A stretch of DNA of 64,000 nt from Hyphomonadaceae bacterium (lineage in GTDB: Bacteria > Pseudomonadota > Alphaproteobacteria > Caulobacterales > Hyphomonadaceae). The stretch is from positions 121,897 through 185,896 of the forward strand of contig JALHLU010000011.1 in the NCBI GenBank assembly GCA_022844345.1, given 5' to 3'. A program made the position numbers and the translations under genes. The notes below the pieces were generated by a model, which ran no database searches, was not told the DNA's origin, and worked only from the letters and a program-made list of their open reading frames with translations. Below are positions 52,799-61,689 of this stretch, piece after piece. Within the stretch, counting starts at the first letter, position 1. The number at the start of each line of letters is the position of its first letter.

Positions 52799-53482
52799 AT
52801 GACAAAAGACCTCATCACGATCGACCGCCGCGTCACGCTGAAATGGCTGATGGGCGCCATGGCTGTGGGCCAGCTCGCGGCCTGCGGCGATCAGGCCAAG
52901 GGACTCAGCTGGCCCGAGATGGAAGCCATCAAGGCCGCCGGCATCGGCAAGGACCCGGATTTCACGAACATTGCCACGCCCTGGCCGCTGACAATGACGC
53001 AGGCCGAACTCGAAACAACGGCCGAGCTGGTCGATCTCATCCTTCCCGGCGAGGGCGACATCCCCGCGCCCTCGAAAGTGGGTGTGCCCGCCTTTATCAA
53101 CGAATGGGTCAGCGCGCCCTATCCGGACCAGCACAAGGACCGGGTCCTCATCATAAACGGCCTCAAATGGCTCGATGACGAGTCAAAGGTCCGCAATGGC
53201 GTGCCCTTCATCCGCGCCGAGGCGCGCGCACAGACGGCGATCCTCGACGACATCGCCTTCAAGGATCGCGTGAAGGAAGGCCTCGACAAGCCCGCCGCGT
53301 TCTTCGCGCGCATGCGCTCGCTCACGCTCGGCGCCTTCTACACTACCCGTGAAGGCTGGGCCGACATCGGCTATATGGGCAACACGCCGGGTACCGGCGA
53401 CTATGCCGGCCCCACGCCGGAAGCCGCCGCCCACATCAAGGGCGTCATCGAAGCCATGGGCCTCAACTACACCCCCGCCTGA
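52799..53482 (+). CDS. Gluconate 2-dehydrogenase subunit 3-like Tat lipoprotein
   Basis: 227 residues from ATG 52799 with gggagg upstream. The N-terminus has the twin-arginine motif DRRVTLKWL (R10, R11), a hydrophobic core and a perfect lipobox LAAC (C29). The body matches the gamma/subunit-3 family (ELVDLILPGEGDIPAPSKVG and FIRAEARAQ segments). It carries the large FAD subunit through the Tat system and anchors it on the periplasmic face. A cytochrome c electron acceptor is not encoded next to it. Confidence 0.88.
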   Translation: MTKDLITIDRRVTLKWLMGAMAVGQLAACGDQAKGLSWPEMEAIKAAGIGKDPDFTNIATPWPLTMTQAELETTAELVDLILPGEGDIPAPSKVGVPAFINEWVSAPYPDQHKDRVLIINGLKWLDDESKVRNGVPFIRAEARAQTAILDDIAFKDRVKEGLDKPAAFFARMRSLTLGAFYTTREGWADIGYMGNTPGTGDYAGPTPEAAAHIKGVIEAMGLNYTPA

Positions 53483-53532
53483 GACCTATCCGGTAGTAGT
53501 ACGACATAATCATAGTCGTAGGCGCAATACGC

Positions 53533-54297
53533 CTACTGGATCGGCCTGATCTTGATGTTGCGATACCAGACCTTGTCGCCATGGTCCTGCAGGGCGATGT
53601 GTCCGGACGCGAAAGTGCCGAACAAGGGCCATTGCTTGAACTTGGAAGCGGCGACCTTCGCCTTCCAGGCATCGTCGCCATAGCTGCTCTCGGACACCAG
53701 CTTGCCGTTCAACCAGTGCTCGATCTCCGAGCCCGAAAAGCGCACCACAGCCGCATTCCATTCACCGACCGGCTTCACAGCGCCGTCAGGCGGCACCTCG
53801 ATGTCGTAAAGCGCACCAGCGCGATGCGAAGGAAACTTCCCGTCCGCATGCCCGTCATTGTCCAGCACCTGCATCTCCGGCCCGGTGTTGTAGGTATTGG
53901 CTGCGGCGGGGTCTTCCTTGATCAGGTAGATGATGCCGCTATTGCCGTTGGGCGAAATTTTCCACTCCAGCGAAAGTTCGAACGGCCCGAACTCCTCGGC
54001 CGTCATGATGTCACCCGCACCGCCTGCGGTCAGCGCGAGCGTGCCGTCCTCGACAACCCATGTCGCGCCGGGCGCATCCTTCTTGTATCCCTTCCAGCCG
54101 GTGAGGTCTGTCCCGTTGAACAGCAGCTTCCAGCCTGCGGCCGTCTCTTCAGGGGTCAGCGTTGCGCCCGGGGCAGGGGTAGGCGTTTCCGCGCCCGGTG
54201 GAGGCGGAACGGGCGCATCAATATCGACTGCCGGCTGAGGTTCCCCGCACGCCCCTGCCATCATCGCCATCGCAACCAGTCCTGCTGTCATCCGCAT
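53533..54297 (-). CDS. 3-keto-disaccharide hydrolase family (DUF1080) lipoprotein
   Basis: 254 residues. The lipobox near MAGAC (C17) is followed by a Pro-rich linker and the 3-keto-disaccharide hydrolase beta-sandwich: LLFNGTDLTGWKGY, FELSLEWKISPNGNSGIIYL and LFGTFASGHIALQDHG. Characterised members act on 3-keto-glucosides made by sugar 3-dehydrogenases. It is convergent with the dehydrogenase pair, 50 bp apart, so a joint pathway is likely: oxidation at C3, then hydrolysis of the glycosidic bond. Confidence 0.88.
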   Translation of the reverse strand: MRMTAGLVAMAMMAGACGEPQPAVDIDAPVPPPPGAETPTPAPGATLTPEETAAGWKLLFNGTDLTGWKGYKKDAPGATWVVEDGTLALTAGGAGDIMTAEEFGPFELSLEWKISPNGNSGIIYLIKEDPAAANTYNTGPEMQVLDNDGHADGKFPSHRAGALYDIEVPPDGAVKPVGEWNAAVVRFSGSEIEHWLNGKLVSESSYGDDAWKAKVAASKFKQWPLFGTFASGHIALQDHGDKVWYRNIKIRPIQ

Positions 54298-54514
54298 GTG
54301 AATTCTCCCTCATCCGACCGGGGTCGTTGCGCCATCCTCGATTGCGGCAGGTCCTCCCGCAAGGGCCGAGATCGCCGTTGCAGCGAAGGTTTCTGGATGT
54401 CAGCGGACCGAGACACTCCGGATTGGCGCAGGCCCTCAGATTGCCGCAACGTCTTTGCACATCGCGTGACTGGCGGCGCTTGAAACAAATGCTGGACGAA
54501 GCGACTTCCCCGAA

Positions 54515-54559
54515 TGGTACCAGCTCCCGGGCTCGAACCGGGGACCTCTAGATCCACAA
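54515..54559 (-). tRNA. 3' half of a tRNA gene (partial; possible att site)
   Basis: On the minus strand the sequence reads TCTAG (3' anticodon stem), AGGTC, then the T arm CCCGG-TTCGAGC-CCGGG, AGCTGGT, A, CCA-3' end at 54515. These are a textbook T loop and CCA end. The 5' side does not contain the matching acceptor strand (ACCAGCT or a wobble form), a D arm or the CTAGA stem half. The gene is therefore cut near the anticodon loop. The identity cannot be set; TTGTGGA occupies the loop position. Such 3' tRNA fragments mark integration endpoints. Confidence 0.65.
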
Positions 54560-54661
54560 AAACTCGACCAGAGCCACGGCCGTCCTACCATCAACGGTCG
54601 TTCTGACGGCACTCTTCATGGATGTGCGAGGACCCTTCATGGCGCGGGCAGGGGGCTGACT

Positions 54662-55030
54662 ATTTCCGACCAGCGAAACGCCAATCCCGACTCGATCCGC
54701 GTCGATCAGGGCTCGGAGTTCATCTCGCGCGACCTCGATCTGTGGGCCTATCAGAACAACGTCACGCTCGACTTCAGCCGGCCCGGCAAACCGACGGACA
54801 ATGCGTTTATCGAAGCGTTCAGCGGCCGCTTGCGCGCGGAGTGTTTGAACACGCACTGGTTCCTGACGCTTGAGGACGCTGCCAGGAAATTGGAGAATTG
54901 GCGGAGGCACTACAACGAGGTAAGACCACATGGCGCCATCGGGAACAAAGCCCCGATAACGCTGATCGATCGCCCGGTCGCAACGAGCCCGACCGGGCCC
55001 CTAGAAGCCGAATTCTCTGGCTTCGGATGA
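54662..55030 (+). pseudogene. IS3-family (IS407-like) transposase OrfB remnant
   Basis: An open frame without its own start encodes the C-terminal 122 residues of an IS3 OrfB: DSIRVDQGSEFISRDLDLW, FSRPGKPTDNAFIEAFSGRLR, ECLNTHWFLTLEDA and HYNEVRPHGAIGNKAP. The second Asp and the Glu of the DDE triad are present. The first Asp and all of OrfA are absent, so it is a dead 5'-truncated copy. It begins about 100 bp from the tRNA fragment. The stop is TGA 55028. Confidence 0.88.
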
Positions 55031-55451
55031 GGGAGCGTTGGGGAGCGGATCACCACGCAACAACAGGAAAGAAAGGCGAACGGACTCTCGTAATCGACGG
55101 CCCGGATCAGGGGGCTGGGTCACTCTCACGAGCCGACGGCGAGAATAGAGGAGGCCCGGCTATCGCGGATTAACTTACTCACATTCTATCCACAGAAACG
55201 GGCATCGAACCCGGCACGTTTTTGAACGTGTTGGAGCCGTGTGGGTATCAGCCGCGCGGAAAGGGCGAAAGATCCAGCTTATTCGCGATCTGGAATCCGG
55301 CCTTGGGCAACGGGCTACATGGTCATTGGCGCTTCACGTTCCGTCGTCATTGGTCATCGCTGGCGGGCTACTTGCGCAACAGCGGTGTCGCAGCCGGTCT
55401 TTCGGCAGTTAGCACGTTTTGCTAAGATACAGAGGCCGCAGAGGGGGTGAC
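55031..55451. other. Gene-free stretch after the IS remnant
   Basis: No convincing gene in 421 bases. A perfect hairpin CACGTT-TTTG-AACGTG sits at 55215-55230, preceded by ATCGAACCCGG. The arrangement loosely recalls a tRNA T-arm and anticodon loop on the minus strand, but the stems do not fit a tRNA. It could be the end of the IS or debris. Confidence 0.5.
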
Positions 55452-55850
55452 ATGTCGGATCAAGACTCCCGCTCTGCGGAGCTAACCGAACGCATCGCCA
55501 AGTTGGAAGAGCAGACGCAAGACTTGCAACGCCAAGTCGGAGCATTGCTCAAGCGACACAAACGCAAGAAGCGCGTTGGCAAACCCACAGACCTCCGCGA
55601 CGCGTTGAGCAGCGACGTGATGCTGAAGACGCTCAGCGTGCTTCTGCTGGTTTCTCTGCTTCCAATCTTTGGCCCAATGACACTCGGCCTTTTCCTTCCC
55701 ACCTCCATGTCATCTGAGATTCCCTATCCTCCCTGGGAGGTCTTGGACCTGCTTCCTGGAGGGAAATCTATTTGGATGCCGTTTTGGCAGATCTCGATCT
55801 TTCTGACGTTCGTGGTCGGCGTACTAGCCTTTGTGTCGTCTCGAGACTGA
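55452..55850 (+). CDS. Small coiled-coil membrane protein
   Basis: 132 residues from ATG 55452 behind gagggggtg. The N-terminus is a coiled coil (AELTERIAKLEEQTQDLQRQ then VGALLKRHKRKKR), followed by two membrane helices (about 60-80 and 109-127). No family is recognised. A coiled coil followed by a helical hairpin could be a small scaffold or a toxin-like membrane protein. It is alone on the plus strand within the accessory region. Confidence 0.6.
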   Translation: MSDQDSRSAELTERIAKLEEQTQDLQRQVGALLKRHKRKKRVGKPTDLRDALSSDVMLKTLSVLLLVSLLPIFGPMTLGLFLPTSMSSEIPYPPWEVLDLLPGGKSIWMPFWQISIFLTFVVGVLAFVSSRD

Positions 55851-56235
55851 GCGACTTCTTCCGGCCAGCTCAAGTCTGTAGCCATCCGCTCCGCGGCGGG
55901 TCGCGATACGCCCCTGAGCTGTCATTCACGGACCATCTGACACTTCATCAGCAGGCGAGGGGCATAGAAGAGTCCGAACCCGACAGGCACCCAAGGCGCT
56001 TTCACCATCGGCCAGCTGGACACCGCCAGCCTGAACACCTTGCTTGTCGAAAGGTATGGCGGGTGCACCGCGACGCGACACGCCACTCCGCCTCGCCGCC
56101 GGGAGTCCGATTACCCAAGCTCGTCTGCAGGTCGCAGATGCCGCGGTGAGTGCGCAGGGCAATGCTCACTTGCCTAGGCGACGCCCGGGTGGTTTTCCTC
56201 AAGCGCGCTTGGCGGCCGAGTGAACCTTGAAAGCA
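55851..56235. other. Gene-poor stretch
   Basis: 385 bases without a start-to-stop frame that looks coding. A start-less frame around 55998-56175 (FTIGQLDTASLNTLLVERYG) has a protein-like composition and may be a gene relic, but I cannot assign it. Confidence 0.4.
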
Positions 56236-56991
56236 ATGACAATCGACACAACGCTAGATTTCCGAACCGAGCTCCCCCCGGGCAGGGATCCTGATCTCTT
56301 CAGCCCGACGCTTAGACGATACCACAAACTCCTGTGGAGCAAGCCGCTGCCTTGCGGTCGTGATTTTGGTTTGTCCGACGCGACCCCGCGCATGTACCTG
56401 CATCATCGCTCGGACCTCGGCGAGTATCGCCTGACCAGCGACGGTATCGGGGCGACTTTCACAATGCGAAGCAAGCCTAAGACGCGGAAGCTGCTCGATC
56501 AATTCTCGGAGGATGAACACGAAGATTTCCGGAGGCGCGCCAGCACCATTGCGGGCTTCCTGATCTTTCCTGCCAACATCGCCGGACAGACTGGCCAGAC
56601 GATCAATCAAGTGCGCGGTTGCAATCTGCGGATCAGCGATCGCATTGATCTCACCCTCGAATGTATCCGGCTGCATTACCTAGGCCTACCAAATCCTCTG
56701 AGCGCTACCCTGTCGAAGCATGCCGACTTCTTCGCGCTGTTCGGTGGCTTCCGGAGTTACGTCGATTTCTTTCTGTTGAATGATCTGACGAGCGCTGACT
56801 CCTCGACGATCAACTTCTTTCTGCCCCTGAACCTCGAGACTAGCGGGATGCCTAAAAGCGCTGACGAATATCGCGAGTACCGACTGGGCATGCTTGCTTT
56901 TCTGGATGCCCGGCGCCGTCGGATCGCAGCCTACGCTGCGGATCTCGTAGATGGTGGTGGCCAGGCGATCGCCAAAATCGCCAGCACGTGA
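56236..56991 (+). CDS. Conserved hypothetical cytosolic protein
   Basis: 251 residues from ATG 56236; an in-frame TTG at 56227 is possible. The opening DTTLDFRTELPPGRDPDLFS, then SPTLRRYHKLLWSKPLPCG and MYLHHRSDLGEYRLTSDGI, look like a conserved family whose members I recall only as unnamed proteins in defence- or phage-rich regions. There is no signal peptide or membrane helix. The aromatic-rich DFFALFGGFRSYVDFFLLNDL segment suggests a buried core. The function is unknown. GC is lower than in core genes. Confidence 0.7.
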   Translation: MTIDTTLDFRTELPPGRDPDLFSPTLRRYHKLLWSKPLPCGRDFGLSDATPRMYLHHRSDLGEYRLTSDGIGATFTMRSKPKTRKLLDQFSEDEHEDFRRRASTIAGFLIFPANIAGQTGQTINQVRGCNLRISDRIDLTLECIRLHYLGLPNPLSATLSKHADFFALFGGFRSYVDFFLLNDLTSADSSTINFFLPLNLETSGMPKSADEYREYRLGMLAFLDARRRRIAAYAADLVDGGGQAIAKIAST

Positions 56992-57302
56992 ACGAGGGCA
57001 AGACTGCGAACCCTGTGATCCCACATCAGCGGGCGGATCCAATGCTGAGCGCGCTAGCCGCTTGAATTCGAAGGGTTCGGCAGGGCAGGTCGGAACCCAA
57101 TTGTCGCGCTGCCTTCCGCCCAGCTTTCGCGACTCCTCGCGGCGGGTCTCTGTGGCCGTTGACCCCCGGATTCCAGACACTCCGGCCCTCCATTACCTAC
57201 GGCGTCTATGGGGCCCAAAATTGCCGTTCGTGATTTAAGCTTCGGGAGGTCCGAAACTCCTGGTGCAGGTCAATCTCAGCCGCGATCCGTAAACAGTAAA
57301 CC
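56992..57302. other. Intergenic stretch with repeat copy 2
   Basis: No gene is seen in 311 bases between two convergent genes. It contains the second copy of the 62-bp repeat (57213-57274) close to the 3' end of the SUMF1-fold gene. Confidence 0.5.
57213..57274 (+). repeat. 62-bp dispersed repeat, copy 2
   Basis: Begins GCCCAAAATTGCCGTTCGTG and ends CAGGTCAAT. It is 50/62 identical to 50301-50362 by eye, same direction, 6.9 kb apart. It contains no ORF of its own. Confidence 0.7.
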
Positions 57303-58193
57303 TCAAGGGGTAGAAGAAAGGGTCCTGGCGACGCGGAAGCCGTAGATGATGCTCTGGCTCCTGGGTCCGCTCCCGCGGCGGCTGGCCGAGCGGAGGTCCT
57401 GCGGATCGCTGTTCCAGGAACCACCGCGGTAGACGCGGTTGATGGATGAGTTCCCACAGGTACCTGAAGTGAAAGCGCTGCCGTTGGACGGCTGACCGGC
57501 CGGGTACGAGTAGTTGCCCCCGGCCCAGATGCAGTCCTGAACCCATTCCCAGACATTGCCATGCATGTCGTGCAGGCCAAAAGCATTGGCAGGGAACGTG
57601 CCGACAGCTGTCGTCATCTTGCGACTCTCACCCCTCGATCCAGTCCCGTAGGCGTATCTGCCATCATAGTTAGCCTGCGACGTCGAAATCGTGCTGCCAA
57701 AACTAAAGGGCGTCGTCGTCCCCGCACGCGCTGCATACTCCCACTCCGACTCTGACAGTAGGCGATAGGTCTGGCCTGTCTTGCTCGACAGCCATTTCGT
57801 GTAGGCCACAGCCTCGTACCACGACACCATCGTGACAGGACGCGAGCCACCGCCAAAACCATCAGCCTTGAGCGAGGCGCAGCTGCCTGCCGCAACACAG
57901 CGATCCCACTCCGCCCATGTCACCTCATACTTGCCCGCCGCAAAGGCAGGGACACTCACACGCCGCTGCGGGCCCTCGTTGCTCCTGCGACCCGTCTCGC
58001 TCTCCGGCGAGCCCATCATGAAACTGCCCGCCGGGATGGAGACCATCTCTGGACAGTCTGAACAATCGCGGAAGGTACTGCCTGCCTTGACTGCGGACAC
58101 AGCCTGCGCGTCTGCGTCCAGAGGCGACGCCAATGAGACGAGCGCCAAGCCCAAGAAAGCAACCAATGAAAGTTGATTGAGAGATATCTGCAC
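57303..58193 (-). CDS. Secreted SUMF1-fold (formylglycine-generating-enzyme-like) protein
   Basis: 296 residues. GTG 58193 is chosen because ctggagg lies just upstream and it puts a signal peptide first (LSLVAFLGLALVSLASPLDADAQA, cut near residue 31). The domain has the family motifs MVSIPAGSFMMGS, YEVTWAEWDRC, PVTMVSWYEAVAYTKWL, RLLSESEWEYAARAGT, GLHDMHGNVWEWVQD and RVYRGGSWNSDP with GFRVAR at the end. The Cys pair needed for oxidising sulfatase cysteines is missing from the C-terminal RSASRR region. It is probably a binding or EgtB-like fold member rather than a true formylglycine enzyme. Confidence 0.85.
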   Translation of the reverse strand: MQISLNQLSLVAFLGLALVSLASPLDADAQAVSAVKAGSTFRDCSDCPEMVSIPAGSFMMGSPESETGRRSNEGPQRRVSVPAFAAGKYEVTWAEWDRCVAAGSCASLKADGFGGGSRPVTMVSWYEAVAYTKWLSSKTGQTYRLLSESEWEYAARAGTTTPFSFGSTISTSQANYDGRYAYGTGSRGESRKMTTAVGTFPANAFGLHDMHGNVWEWVQDCIWAGGNYSYPAGQPSNGSAFTSGTCGNSSINRVYRGGSWNSDPQDLRSASRRGSGPRSQSIIYGFRVARTLSSTP

Positions 58194-58505
58194 GACTTCC
58201 GGCCTCCAGTCTCTTAAAGCGGTTTGTAGCAGCTTTGCCGAACCAAGCCAATTGTACGGTCCGTACCCAGATGATCCCTCCTGTCGTCGCGCAATCAACC
58301 TGGTCGCGCGGCAATCGGGTTTCAAACAACACGCCGGTTCGCGCGGCTGGCCAGCCTAGCCGCAGCATCCTCGTAGGGACGCCTGTAGGGGGCGCGGATG
58401 GCAAAAGGCAAACGAGTCCCGCCGGCGCCCGTTAAGGGGGCCATCCTCGGCCGGTAGCGCTCTTGCCCCTCCGAGAGCGCAAGCAACCAGGCTGCGCTCG
58501 ATCAG
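58194..58505. other. Intergenic stretch with a hairpin
   Basis: 312 bases between divergent genes. A perfect 7-bp inverted repeat GCGCTCT-N10-AGAGCGC lies at 58457-58480, just in front of the small plus-strand gene. No other gene or site is seen. Confidence 0.45.
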
Positions 58506-58961
58506 GTGAGGCGTGATCTAAATGCTAGAAGTAAGAGGCTTTTGGAATTTGTGTTGCCAACTACCGAGGCGCGGCAAGGGTTGTATCTTGCTGCCCAAGC
58601 AGAACTGATCCCCGCATTGTTGGCAGATGGTGCGACTGCGGAATCTGCTGAACGCGCCGCAGGTGAAATTCCTTGGGCGACACTTTTTGGCTCCGAACTT
58701 AAGCGCGGAGTTGACCCTGAGGGGGAGATAGAGCGCCTCGCTGAAGTACTGCACGAGTTACAACGACAAATTGAGATGCTTTCCCTAGATGCAATCATCG
58801 CTTTGCGAGTTGTGCTAAAGCCTGGGCGACGCCCACCTCGCCTGTTTGGCGCGGGTGGAATTCGCAACGTGCTCACGGAGCCAATTCGGATGCTTCCACG
58901 CGAGGCGTATGACGCCATTCAGACGGCGGCGCGGAACTCGCCTCGGCTTCGTTCCCGCTAG
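58506..58961 (+). CDS. Small hypothetical helical protein
   Basis: 151 residues with a GTG start at 58506 and a poor ribosome site. It is predicted helical and Ala/Glu/Arg-rich (ATAESAERAAGEIPWATLFG and IERLAEVLHELQRQIEML). There is no signal, membrane helix or known family. Codon use is mixed with AT-richer codons (tta, aat, aga), unlike typical antisense shadows. Part of an older gene cannot be excluded. Confidence 0.45.
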   Translation: MRRDLNARSKRLLEFVLPTTEARQGLYLAAQAELIPALLADGATAESAERAAGEIPWATLFGSELKRGVDPEGEIERLAEVLHELQRQIEMLSLDAIIALRVVLKPGRRPPRLFGAGGIRNVLTEPIRMLPREAYDAIQTAARNSPRLRSR

Positions 58962-59032
58962 CTCGTCGATCAGGCGCAAAGCTCTTGGCGCGCGAGGCGT
59001 TGGCCTCACGCGCCTGTTCGTCTGATCCCTAG

Positions 59033-61486
59033 CTAGAGCGGCGCGTCGTTAAGCTGCATCTTCGGCTTGTCGGCGTTCATCTGGCGCTGCTTCTGCTGAT
59101 TGAACAGCGTGGTCTCAAGCACAAGCATGTACAGCATGCCTGTGCGTTCTACAGAGACCGAAAGCATTTCCCCGCACGACGACGGCTTCCCGTCCTTGAA
59201 CATGTGCTTGCCCTGCCCCATCGACGTCTCACCAACCCACGTGAGATTGTTTAGCAGGCAGGGGTTATCGGTTTGTCTGATATCCCTGCTGCGTTCGGTT
59301 GCAAAACGCGCCTTCTGTACTGGGTCCGAGGCCCAGTAGGATTGCCGACCCATTTTGTGCTCAGTGTCGGAGGTTCCGTACTTCTCATCAAGGCGGGCCA
59401 TCATGGCTGCATAAGCCTCCTCTTGGTTCGCCTTGGCGTCAGTGCCTGTCTGGATGGGCATTACGCGACCGACGCCCGTGAGGCGGCGCTGCGGATCGTC
59501 CGGGTCGTAGTAGACCTCGATCGCCTCGCGGGACTTCCGTGTCGGGTCGTACCAGCGGATCGCGTGTGTCAGGCCAAACTGGCTTTTCTTCTCTCTCGCT
59601 TCTTTTTTGAAATCCGACGGAAGCGCAGCCGCAGCCTTCGTCTCGGCTTCGGCCAAAGGCATGCCGACTGCGATACCGGCAATATCGAAATACCCGCCGG
59701 TCGCGCCAGGCTGTGCGGTGGCGGGAAGCGGTATTGTCGACAGGTCAAACGTCTTCTGAACTCCGCCAATTTCCATGTAGGTGAAGCTACGTGGCGCCAA
59801 GTCGACAAGAAGCACTTCGCCATCCGCGACGGGAACAAAAGAAGCCGACACGATGGTGAGGTCCATGCTCACGTGCTGGACGTTTTTCCAGTCAAACGGA
59901 ACATCAACACCAAACCAGTGCGGGCTGGCAGACTGCGAATAGATTACCTTGATGTCGTCGCCTGCATCGTACGCAATGAAGCCCTGCGAGGCCGGACGGT
60001 TTTCGGGTAGATGTTTCGGAACGCTGGCTGTCCTCGACCGCTTGAGGTCCGCTGCGGGGCTGAACATACGGCCGTTGGACACTTCCTGACCAGGGCTTTC
60101 GCATTTGGTGGCGGAGTGCTCGTTTCCGCAAACATATTTCACGCGCGTCGTGTTACCGATCCGCTTGGCGGCATCGGCGAGCCAGGCGCGGGTGCGGGCT
60201 AGATCTTCAGGCGCGTAGGTCAGGCGCTCGAATTCGCGCAGAGCGGCCGGAGCCATGACGGGCCAATTGGAGAAAGTTGCTTGCGGCCGGCCTCGCTGCG
60301 CGGCGATAGCCAGTCCTTCGGCGGCAGCCCGGAGTTTCAGTGTTTCGCGAAGGAATGCATCGTCGTCCAACAGGGCCGGGCGAAGCTTCGCAGCAAGTAT
60401 GCGTGGCAGCATGTTATCGAAGTAGGCGGGCTCCGCTGATGTCGCCGCCGGTTCGACAGTGAGCGCCGTCGCGCCGAGCGGCAGGTCGCGCATTCTTGTT
60501 GCTAGCGACTTGTCTGCGTACAGCGCCTGACTGTTGTAGACGAGCAGGTCAAGGATCGCGCCGCCGTTTGCGGTCGACCGCGTTCCGGTTGCGAGATAGC
60601 GCGTGCCGACATACGCTCCGACTGCACCGCTGTCGAATTGTTTTGCGCCGGTCGCGACGATGCCTTCCATCAGGTCGCGCGCTTCCGCTGGAGGCATGAT
60701 GAGCACGCCTATGTTGGCTTGCGGTAGCGGTGTTGACAGGCCAGCTTTGTCGGTAGCGTGGTTGCCGAAGGTGGCATCAATGCCGTTCCTCCAGATGCCA
60801 CCATCGCCGGCTAGGTCGCTTTGCATGGCGAGCGCGAGCTCCTGTGAGGCATCACGATAGGGGCCGACATAGGCTTGGCGCTTCTCCAGCACAGTGAAGG
60901 GGAATGCCGGGATCATCTTCCTGAGTTTTGACTCCCAGGCGGCGACAAACGCTTCGTGGCTGTCCTGTTTCTCGAACTGAGTATTACCCTTCCAGTCCAT
61001 GTAATAGCTGTTGCAATCCAAGCCATCGCGGTTAAAGAAGCGACCGGCTTCGGAAAAATAGGTCCTGCATTCGTCCGCGTCGAGGAAGACGGCGTAGTAG
61101 GCCGCCGATCCTGGAGACTTCAGGATGTCCGGGTAGCTTGCAAGTCTGAGAAGAAGCCCGAGCTTGCCTAGCGCTATCCCCGAGGGCTTCTCCCAGTCCA
61201 CGACGATGTCGTTGCCAGAAACCTCGAAGCCAAGAGCCTTGAAGATGGCGGTCTGGTCCGGAATGGCGATGTTGGTCGGGGTTAGTGTGAACGAAGACTG
61301 TCCCGTCGGTATCTCCGCCACAGAAGCGATCACCGCCGCCGCAGCGGCATCTCCACGCGCTACGGCCTGTTCGATTGATGGCGACGTGCCGCCGGGAGCA
61401 TTGGCAATGGAGGGTGGAGTGTTGCTGGAGGGGCCGCAAGACGAAGTCGCGGCAAGCGCAACAACCGCACCGAGTAGAAATCTCAT
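59033..61486 (-). CDS. Large lipoprotein of unknown function with C-terminal GMxxxEA-type module
   Basis: 817 residues, ATG 61486 (aaaaagg upstream). The signal ends at TSSC with C17; the -3 Leu of a classical lipobox is lacking, but the rest fits. A long N-terminal region (30-520) with no recognised domain is followed by a beta-rich part (HVSMDLTIVSASFVPVADGEV near residue 545). The C-terminal module starts FDIAGIAVGMPLAEAETKAA (near 625) and ends around DNPCLLNNLTWVGE. A similar GVRLGMTPAEA module occurs in the lipoprotein at 62652. It would sit on the outer or inner membrane facing the periplasm. No enzymatic residues are apparent. Confidence 0.75.
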   Translation of the reverse strand: MRFLLGAVVALAATSSCGPSSNTPPSIANAPGGTSPSIEQAVARGDAAAAAVIASVAEIPTGQSSFTLTPTNIAIPDQTAIFKALGFEVSGNDIVVDWEKPSGIALGKLGLLLRLASYPDILKSPGSAAYYAVFLDADECRTYFSEAGRFFNRDGLDCNSYYMDWKGNTQFEKQDSHEAFVAAWESKLRKMIPAFPFTVLEKRQAYVGPYRDASQELALAMQSDLAGDGGIWRNGIDATFGNHATDKAGLSTPLPQANIGVLIMPPAEARDLMEGIVATGAKQFDSGAVGAYVGTRYLATGTRSTANGGAILDLLVYNSQALYADKSLATRMRDLPLGATALTVEPAATSAEPAYFDNMLPRILAAKLRPALLDDDAFLRETLKLRAAAEGLAIAAQRGRPQATFSNWPVMAPAALREFERLTYAPEDLARTRAWLADAAKRIGNTTRVKYVCGNEHSATKCESPGQEVSNGRMFSPAADLKRSRTASVPKHLPENRPASQGFIAYDAGDDIKVIYSQSASPHWFGVDVPFDWKNVQHVSMDLTIVSASFVPVADGEVLLVDLAPRSFTYMEIGGVQKTFDLSTIPLPATAQPGATGGYFDIAGIAVGMPLAEAETKAAAALPSDFKKEAREKKSQFGLTHAIRWYDPTRKSREAIEVYYDPDDPQRRLTGVGRVMPIQTGTDAKANQEEAYAAMMARLDEKYGTSDTEHKMGRQSYWASDPVQKARFATERSRDIRQTDNPCLLNNLTWVGETSMGQGKHMFKDGKPSSCGEMLSVSVERTGMLYMLVLETTLFNQQKQRQMNADKPKMQLNDAPL

Positions 61487-61689
61487 GAACCTTTTTCCCC
61501 AACCAGATGAATCCTGATCATGGACCAGGATCGTCGTGACGATTGGCGCACTTTAAGTGCCACCTCTGTCAGCCGCCACAGGATTCTAGTAACGAGTTGC
61601 GCCTGAACCCAGAATTAACGGTCCTTCGGATCGAAGGCGTCCCGGGTGGTGGTCGGACGTTCGACGCCGACCTAGCAGACGAGGGACAG

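Noticed and set aside
55200..55245. tRNA-Leu-like pattern (TTCAAAA loop and GGTTCGATGCCC) on the minus strand
   Set aside because: The T stem does not close to five pairs, no variable arm or acceptor complement can be found, and the hairpin is explained by CACGTT-TTTG-AACGTG alone.
55772..56149. 125-codon plus-strand frame after the coiled-coil gene
   Set aside because: It overlaps the end of a better-supported gene and has an Arg/His/Pro-rich composition typical of a noncoding frame.
57303..57420. C-terminus of the SUMF1-fold protein as a diversity-generating-retroelement target
   Set aside because: The RGGSWNSDP...GFRVA end is the usual site in such systems, but no reverse transcriptase, template repeat or accessory gene is in the window.
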